Of a stretch of 9,574 nt of DNA, positions 5,720-9,574 are shown piece after piece. The stretch is taken from the NCBI GenBank assembly GCA_028704125.1, contig JAQVLM010000082.1, positions 1-9,574 on the forward strand, given 5' to 3'. This DNA comes from Opitutales bacterium. GTDB taxonomy: Bacteria > Verrucomicrobiota > Verrucomicrobiia > Opitutales > JAFGAQ01. Position 1 is the stretch's first letter; each line of letters begins with the position of its first letter. The notes under the pieces are model-generated. The model worked only from the letters and a program-made list of their open reading frames with translations. It was not told the origin of the DNA and searched no databases. Made by a program: the position numbers and the translations under genes.

Positions 5720-6619
5720 CTACATGGTCCACGACTCCGCATGCACGTCCACCTCTTCGGACCAACGGCGCTGCAACGCAAACAGGACATCCATGATACC
5801 CTTCGGGAGCGGCTCGAGCGGTTGCCCGAAAACGGTCTGGTATTCAGATAGATTCTCTTTCCTTCCGGTTGTCCCCACCGTCGCCAACACACCGGGCACA
5901 CTGAATGCAAACCGGGCGCAAAACTCCGTCCAGCTCTTGATACCGGACGCCTCAAACACAGGAGCGACCTCTACCGCACGCTGCCGCAGGTAGTCTTTCC
6001 AGGCAAATCCGGGCTCGTCCCGCAATCGGTGGACCGGCCCACCCGATACCGTCCGCAGCGCCACGACAGGCGTGCCGGTGTCAAGAATCAGATCCCAAAG
6101 ACGGTTATCCGCGAAACGCTGCAAGGGGTTGAGGTAGAATATGATGGCATCCACCAATCCTTTTGTGTGGCCTGCCTTCAACGCACGGTAGGGCTGTTCC
6201 GATGTCCAAGGGAACACCTCAAGCAAAAAGGCCCTTACCCGTCCACTTTCCCGGATCTTCTCAAGAGCCTTGAGGCACGCACCGCCTTGCGCAAACTCAC
6301 GCGCCAGATTGCCACCGAGGCAGAGCTGCCCGCAATCCATATGATCCAGACCCACGGGACGAAGGTTGTCTTCGATGGACTGCTCCAGTTCAGCGATTGA
6401 GTCGCCCCCGATCTTGTAGATCATGGAAGGGATGTGCTCCGGATCCTTCCGGAACGCCTGCCCCAGGATGCTCAACGCATCCCCATATTGCGTGCTCGTG
6501 TGAAACCACCATCCGGTCCGCATGGCGGCACACGCCAGCTCGACGCGCTTTTCTGCCGGAATCGCAACGTCACCCAAACGGGTGGATCCATAGACAAATC
6601 GGGAATAGGGGTATTTCAT
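5720..6619 (-). CDS. Aldo/keto-reductase-like protein with altered catalytic positions
   Basis: A 299-residue protein, the normal length for an aldo/keto reductase TIM barrel. The N-terminus, YPYSRFVYGSTRLGD, matches the family's first strand, and later segments follow the expected order: WWFHTSTQYGDALSILGQAF (37-56), MIYKIGG (66-72), LDHMDCGQLC (91-100) and a C-terminal cofactor-site-like PGVLATVGTTGRKENLSE. Aligned to the usual Asp-Tyr-Lys-His tetrad, tyrosine (Y45) and lysine (K69) are kept, but aspartate is replaced by H40 and histidine by C100. The fold and perhaps NADP binding are likely kept, while reductase chemistry is in doubt. It is transcribed on its own, divergently from the aminopeptidase gene. 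The start at 6619 gives the natural family N-terminus; no clear Shine-Dalgarno sequence precedes it. Substrate unknown. Confidence 0.75.
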   Translation of the reverse strand: MKYPYSRFVYGSTRLGDVAIPAEKRVELACAAMRTGWWFHTSTQYGDALSILGQAFRKDPEHIPSMIYKIGGDSIAELEQSIEDNLRPVGLDHMDCGQLCLGGNLAREFAQGGACLKALEKIRESGRVRAFLLEVFPWTSEQPYRALKAGHTKGLVDAIIFYLNPLQRFADNRLWDLILDTGTPVVALRTVSGGPVHRLRDEPGFAWKDYLRQRAVEVAPVFEASGIKSWTEFCARFAFSVPGVLATVGTTGRKENLSEYQTVFGQPLEPLPKGIMDVLFALQRRWSEEVDVHAESWTM

Positions 6620-6796
6620 GAGCGGATCTTAAGCCGATCAGCACGATGTTGTCGCGCCCAAAACCATGCACTTTGGTGTGCACGCCACAAGAGATGATAT
6701 CGTCATCCGGTTCCTATGGAACATCAGGCCAGGTTCCCACTCATCCCCCTTTACACAGACATGTCCACGCTCCGGCTCAGTTTCAATTCCACGCCC

Positions 6797-6827
6797 ATGA
6801 CAAGAACGCTTTCGCCCGTCTTATAAC
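6797..6827 (+). promoter_or_regulatory. Candidate promoter for the aminopeptidase gene
   Basis: ATGACA (6797-6802) and TATAAC (6822-6827) each match five of six bases of the sigma-70 hexamers, with a long 19-base spacer. Transcription from about 6834 would give a leader of roughly 108 bases containing both hairpins at 6851-6924. Spacer length makes this tentative. Confidence 0.3.
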
Positions 6828-6850
6828 CAATTTTCGGCATTGCAGTCCAA

Positions 6851-6924
6851 ACCCGAAACGGGTATCCATCTGAACAGGATACACGGGCAAGCCTTCCGAA
6901 GGTGGCATCTCACAGCCCGTGCAT
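6851..6924 (+). promoter_or_regulatory. Structured leader upstream of the aminopeptidase gene
   Basis: Two adjacent foldable elements end 17 bases before the start codon. The first is ACCCG-AAA-CGGGT (6851-6863). The second is a long-range stem of ATACACGGGC (6879-6888) with GCCCGTGCAT (6915-6924), nine of ten positions paired, enclosing an inner hairpin CCTT-CCG-AAGG (6892-6902). This could be a 5' UTR control element, a protein-binding site, or a small RNA. It does not match a riboswitch class that I know, and covariation has not been tested. Confidence 0.35.
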
Positions 6925-6941
6925 GAATCGATTGAATCAGT

Positions 6942-8381
6942 ATGAATCCAGAAATCCCTAATCCGGAACAAGCCAATGTTCGCGTGTTGCTTTCACATGA
7001 AGCCCGTGGAGATCGCATGATCTTTCTCTTTGCCGACGACCCGCTGCCGCCGGCCATTGGGCCCGATGAGTTTGCAGCCGAAACCGGGGACATGGTCATC
7101 ACACACGGAGAAAAGGATCGCACCCTCTACGTTGGAATGGGGGATCGCTCAAAAGCCAAACCCCATACATGGCGCAGAGCCACAGCTTCGGCCGCCCGAC
7201 ATCTTGAAAAGAAGTGCAGCACCCGCATTCAAATCCATGTGCCGGACGATTGCGTAACGGTCGATCCGATCGTAGAAGGTGCGCTGCTCGGACTTTATCG
7301 CTATGACCGCTTTCTGGATGAGAAACGGAAGAACAAACCCAAAGTTGCGAATCTGGACTTGGTGGTGTCCGCATCCCGCCTCGCGACTGCAAAGGAGGAA
7401 GCACGACAGGCGGCGCTGGCGTCAAAGGCTACCAATTGGATGCGCGAGATCGGAAACACGCCGCCGAACATCATGACACCAGCTGCACTCGCCGCCCAGG
7501 CCAAGGCCCTCGCCAGCCGAAGTGGCATTCAATGCCGCATCCTTGAACCTGCCGACCTCGAAAAGGAGGGCATGGGCGGAATTCTTGCAGTCGGGTCCGG
7601 ATCGGTGAACACCCCACGCCTCATCGTCCTCGAGTGGATGAAGGGTGAGCCGGGCGAGCCCGTGACGGCAGTCGTCGGCAAAGCGATCACCTTCGACAGC
7701 GGAGGTTATTGCATCAAGCCGCCAGCCAGTATGCCGGAAATGAAATTTGACAAAATGGGGGGCTGCGCGGTGCTCGGCATCATGGCAGCGGCCGCCGATC
7801 TGGGTTTGCGCAGGAATCTCGTCGGCGTCATCGCGTCCGCCGAAAACCTCATTGATGGTGAGGCTTACCGCCCCGGAGATGTGCTTACCACATGCGATGG
7901 CAAAACCGTTGAGGTGATTGATACCGACGCCGAAGGGCGCCTGGTCCTCGCAGACGCCATTGCCCATGCCCGGCAGAAATACCGCCCCGATCTGATTCTC
8001 GAGATGTCCACACTGACCGGCGCCTGCATGGTCGCACTCGGAACGGATCGCGCCGGGATCTTCACGGATCACGAGCCTTCCCGCGAGAAACTGATCCGGA
8101 TCGGAGAGTCCACCGGCGAACGCCTGTGGCACCTCCCCATCGGAGATGAGTATGAGGAGGCCATGCGAAGCGACATCGCCTTCATCAAAAACCTTGGCTC
8201 ACGGCAAGGCGGAGCATCGAGTGCAGCCAGCTTCCTCCGGAAATGGGCCGAAGACATTCCTTTCGTCCACCTCGACATCGCGGGACCGGCTTCCATCGAA
8301 AAAGATGTGCCTCATGCTTGCAAAGGGGCCTCGGGCTTTGGCGTGCGCCTGATCACCCGTTTCCTATTTGAAAAACCCTAG
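6942..8381 (+). CDS. pepA: M17 leucyl aminopeptidase (PepA family)
   Basis: A 479-residue protein with an N-terminal regulatory-like domain (about 1-150) and a C-terminal catalytic domain. The two-metal active site is complete: K247 and D252 in VGKAITFDSGGY, K259, D270 in EMKFDKMGG, and D329, E331 and R333 in the signature DTDAEGRLVLAD. The distance from the first lysine to the D-x-E-x-R motif (82 residues) equals that in E. coli PepA (K270 to D352). The enzyme removes N-terminal amino acids, often leucine, in the last steps of cytoplasmic peptide breakdown; some homologues also bind DNA. It works as a hexamer in the family. The ATG at 6942 is preceded by ATTGAATCAGT, with no Shine-Dalgarno sequence. 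The gene's last codons overlap the convergent YjbR-like gene by 4 bases. Confidence 0.93.
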   Translation: MNPEIPNPEQANVRVLLSHEARGDRMIFLFADDPLPPAIGPDEFAAETGDMVITHGEKDRTLYVGMGDRSKAKPHTWRRATASAARHLEKKCSTRIQIHVPDDCVTVDPIVEGALLGLYRYDRFLDEKRKNKPKVANLDLVVSASRLATAKEEARQAALASKATNWMREIGNTPPNIMTPAALAAQAKALASRSGIQCRILEPADLEKEGMGGILAVGSGSVNTPRLIVLEWMKGEPGEPVTAVVGKAITFDSGGYCIKPPASMPEMKFDKMGGCAVLGIMAAAADLGLRRNLVGVIASAENLIDGEAYRPGDVLTTCDGKTVEVIDTDAEGRLVLADAIAHARQKYRPDLILEMSTLTGACMVALGTDRAGIFTDHEPSREKLIRIGESTGERLWHLPIGDEYEEAMRSDIAFIKNLGSRQGGASSAASFLRKWAEDIPFVHLDIAGPASIEKDVPHACKGASGFGVRLITRFLFEKP

Positions 8382-8806
8382 ATCGTCTTCTTCAGGAGCT
8401 CCCTCAATTCGGGATCGGATTGAGGCTGCCGGGAGACGACTCCCTGCTCCAGCTGGGCTTCGATCCCTTGCCGCCGGCTTTTTGGCAGACCCTTCAACAC
8501 CTGCTCGAATGAATGCCGGATCCACGAATCGATCTGCGAATCCGGAACACTCCCATCCAGTATGACCGTGTTCCAGTGCTTCTTGCTCATGTGGTATCCG
8601 GGAACGACACAAGGAAACTCGTCCCGCAAACCCAAGGCCAGATCCGGATCACATTTCAAGTTCACAGATAAGGGTTTTTCGCGATAGTCCGTGAGTGCGA
8701 ACATCTTTCCCGACACCTTGTACACAATGGTGTGCTCATCAAACGGAGTCTCCTCTGTGGTATCCGGGAAACCAAGCAAAGCCATCCTGAGGTGTTCCGC
8801 ATCCAT
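8378..8806 (-). CDS. YjbR/MmcQ-family protein (DUF419)
   Basis: A 142-residue protein of the small YjbR/MmcQ family, which has a CyaY-like fold and is often annotated as DNA-binding, though a precise role is not established. Recognisable segments are the N-terminal LLGFPDTTEETPFDEHTIVYKV, split around the first strand, KMFALTDY, SVNLKCDPDLALGLRDEF, PGYHMSKKHWNTVILDG and SWIRHSFEQVLKGLPKSRR, in family order. The C-terminal 25 residues are a charged extension. The start at 8806 has a GAGGTG sequence about 6 bases upstream, one of the few plausible Shine-Dalgarno sites in this window. It overlaps the end of pepA tail-to-tail by 4 bases. It may have its own promoter in the AT-rich stretch near 8930. 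Confidence 0.85.
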   Translation of the reverse strand: MDAEHLRMALLGFPDTTEETPFDEHTIVYKVSGKMFALTDYREKPLSVNLKCDPDLALGLRDEFPCVVPGYHMSKKHWNTVILDGSVPDSQIDSWIRHSFEQVLKGLPKSRRQGIEAQLEQGVVSRQPQSDPELRELLKKTI

Positions 8807-8906
8807 GATAGCACCTCAGCATGCCGCTTACCTGAATCCCCGCAAGTGCGAAATCCATCGCAGTCTTGAGGCAACGTGCTCCGCGAAGCGGATCCTCCCA
8901 GAGTAG

Positions 8907-8938
8907 CGGGAGCGTCTTGCTCGCGGTTTTATTCTATT
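8907..8938 (+). terminator. Intrinsic-terminator-like hairpin with T-rich tail
   Basis: CGGGAGC (8907-8913) and GCTCGCG (8919-8925) pair at six of seven positions around GTCTT, followed by G and TTTTATTCTATT. Read on the + strand this is a good intrinsic terminator shape. No + strand gene ends close by; the nearest is pepA, 530 bases upstream. An alternative hairpin, CTCCC (8895-8899) with GGGAG (8908-8912), competes with it. On the - strand the same bases contain TAGAAT (8931-8936), a possible -10 for the YjbR-like gene. The rest of 8807-9044 (238 bases) shows no gene. Confidence 0.4.
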
Positions 8939-9044
8939 ACGAATCTTTTGTGTTACGATGGAAGCGCCAGCTTCTCTTTGCCGTAGGTTCACGAGTCCGT
9001 CATTGGAGACTGAATCTAACATCGCTTCGCTTGGCAAAAAGCAC

Positions 9045-9574
9045 TCAGGAGGGGAATCCTTCGGCTTGGCCGTCAGGAGACTCGACGGAGGAACCGGCTG
9101 GCGCGGCAGGGGGAAGGAGCCAGGTCCGCAGGCTGGCGACTTGCTGAGGAGTGCCAAGCACGAGGATGCGGTCGCCATCCTCAACTTTTTGGGTGGCGGA
9201 CGGGGTCAAACTGCGCTTTTTCTCATTCTCATGCCCGACAACCTGCACCCCGAGGATCCGGGGCCAATTGAGCTCGCGCAGGGTCTTTCCATGAGCGGGT
9301 GAACCGCGGGGAATCTGAACCATCTCAACCGCGAGATCACGGAAGGTGTCCTCGACAGGCTCCGCTCCACGGTCTTCGAGAAGGAAGGCGCGGCTGGCCG
9401 CTATTTGCTCTTCCGTGCCGAGAAGTAGAAGTTTGTCTCCGGGAAAGAGATGGGACCCCGGGCCCGGATTGGAGATCGGATAGGACAAACGCTCAATTCC
9501 GATGATCGAACAACCGAATCGTCTGCGGATACCGATTTCATTGATCGACTTTCCGGCATGCGCAAAACGCTCAG
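9045..9574 (-). CDS. Cation transporter/antiporter C-terminus with two RCK_C (TrkA-C) domains (5' part outside window)
   Basis: The frame is open to the window edge on the - strand, so only the last ~175 residues are seen. A TTG at 9488 could look like a start, but the residues before it (AGKSINEIGIRRRFGCSIIGIERLS) are a clear RCK_C domain opening, so the gene continues upstream. The first domain runs through PGPGSHLFPGDKLLLLGTEEQI; the second through GSPAHGKTLRELNWP, LGVQVVGHEN and VEDGDRILVLGTPQQV. Two tandem TrkA-C domains at the C-terminus are typical of CPA2-type K+/H+ or Na+/H+ antiporters (KefB-like) and some Trk-type K+ systems, where they form a regulatory module sensing small ligands. 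The tail (PPAAPAGSSVESPDGQAEGFPS) is low-complexity. The membrane domain is not visible, so the transporter class is a probable call. Confidence 0.75.
   Translation of the reverse strand, partial: ERFAHAGKSINEIGIRRRFGCSIIGIERLSYPISNPGPGSHLFPGDKLLLLGTEEQIAASRAFLLEDRGAEPVEDTFRDLAVEMVQIPRGSPAHGKTLRELNWPRILGVQVVGHENEKKRSLTPSATQKVEDGDRILVLGTPQQVASLRTWLLPPAAPAGSSVESPDGQAEGFPS

Larger units (their letters stand above)
6620..6941. other. Divergent intergenic region (322 bases) with several hairpins
   Basis: No protein-coding frame here looks real. Short perfect stems occur at 6667-6682 (TGCAC/GTGCA) and 6693-6707 (GATGA/TCATC), nearer the reductase-like gene, and at 6851-6863 and 6879-6924 nearer the aminopeptidase gene. 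The last two are described separately. No tRNA, CRISPR repeat or recognisable riboswitch class was found. Confidence 0.6.

Noticed and set aside
6029..6400. Open frames on the + strand across the reductase-like gene
   Set aside because: The - strand frame encodes a coherent aldo/keto-reductase fold over its full length; the + frames are shadows.
6879..6924. tRNA-like or known riboswitch in the structured leader
   Set aside because: No acceptor stem with discriminator, anticodon arm or T-loop sequence is present, and no riboswitch core motif that I know was found.
7422..8132. Antisense open frame of 236 codons inside the aminopeptidase gene
   Set aside because: Opposite strand of the intact M17 catalytic domain; no motif and no start context.
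9045..9488. Complete small gene starting at TTG 9488
   Set aside because: The frame continues upstream through a convincing RCK_C domain to the window edge, so this is part of a larger transporter gene.
1..9574. CRISPR arrays, insertion-sequence ends or transposase genes
   Set aside because: No regularly spaced repeats, no terminal inverted repeats and no transposase or integrase motif were seen.

Overview
The window carries a mercury-methylation locus. The central operon-like block on the + strand (about 2035-4795) encodes a cysteine-rich MarR-type regulator, the corrinoid membrane protein HgcA, the two-cluster ferredoxin HgcB, and a phosphoenolpyruvate-mutase/isocitrate-lyase family protein. 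HgcA and HgcB are recognised by family-defining motifs: the cap-helix NVWCAAGK motif followed by five membrane segments in HgcA, and two CxxCxxCxxxC clusters, an extra cysteine and a C-terminal Cys-Cys pair in HgcB. Together they are the established requirement for converting inorganic Hg(II) to methylmercury, so the host is predicted to be an anaerobe, or at least to live in anoxic niches. A moderately GC-rich genome and start codons mostly lacking Shine-Dalgarno sequences would fit the PVC group (Verrucomicrobiota/Kiritimatiellota), where hgcAB is known to occur. That assignment is an inference from style and general protein resemblance, not from a marker gene.

Layout. 2-535 (+): C-terminal part of an ATP-grasp-like protein cut by the window edge. 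588-1358 (+): an inositol-monophosphatase-family phosphatase, most like histidinol-phosphatase HisN. 1422-1907 (+): a small predicted lipoprotein of unknown role. 1908-2034: intergenic region with a short hairpin and, just before the marR start, a candidate promoter whose spacer contains a perfect inverted repeat, GTTGCG-TGG-CGCAAC. 2035-4795 (+): marR, hgcA, hgcB and the PEP-mutase-like gene, tightly spaced, ending in a hairpin over the last stop codon. 4924-5546 (+): an overlapping VapB/VapC-type toxin-antitoxin pair behind two small palindromes. 5720-6619 (-): an aldo/keto-reductase-like protein with two of the four usual catalytic positions replaced. 6620-6941: a 322-base divergent intergenic region with several hairpins. 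6942-8381 (+): an M17 leucyl aminopeptidase with all active-site residues, overlapping tail-to-tail with 8378-8806 (-), a YjbR/MmcQ-family protein. 9045-9574 (-): C-terminus of a membrane cation transporter with two RCK_C/TrkA-C domains, cut by the window edge.

How it may work together. The regulator has two vicinal cysteine pairs and sits directly upstream of hgcA, with a palindrome in its own promoter. The simplest reading is an autoregulated, thiol-reactive (arsenic/mercury-type) sensor whose transcript continues into hgcAB. HgcB would reduce the HgcA corrinoid and help deliver Hg(II) through its cysteines; HgcA would transfer the methyl group. Whether the PEP-mutase-like enzyme contributes to methyl or carbon supply is open. 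The flanking genes look like unrelated housekeeping and defence-type genes, so the methylation module appears to be a compact cassette.
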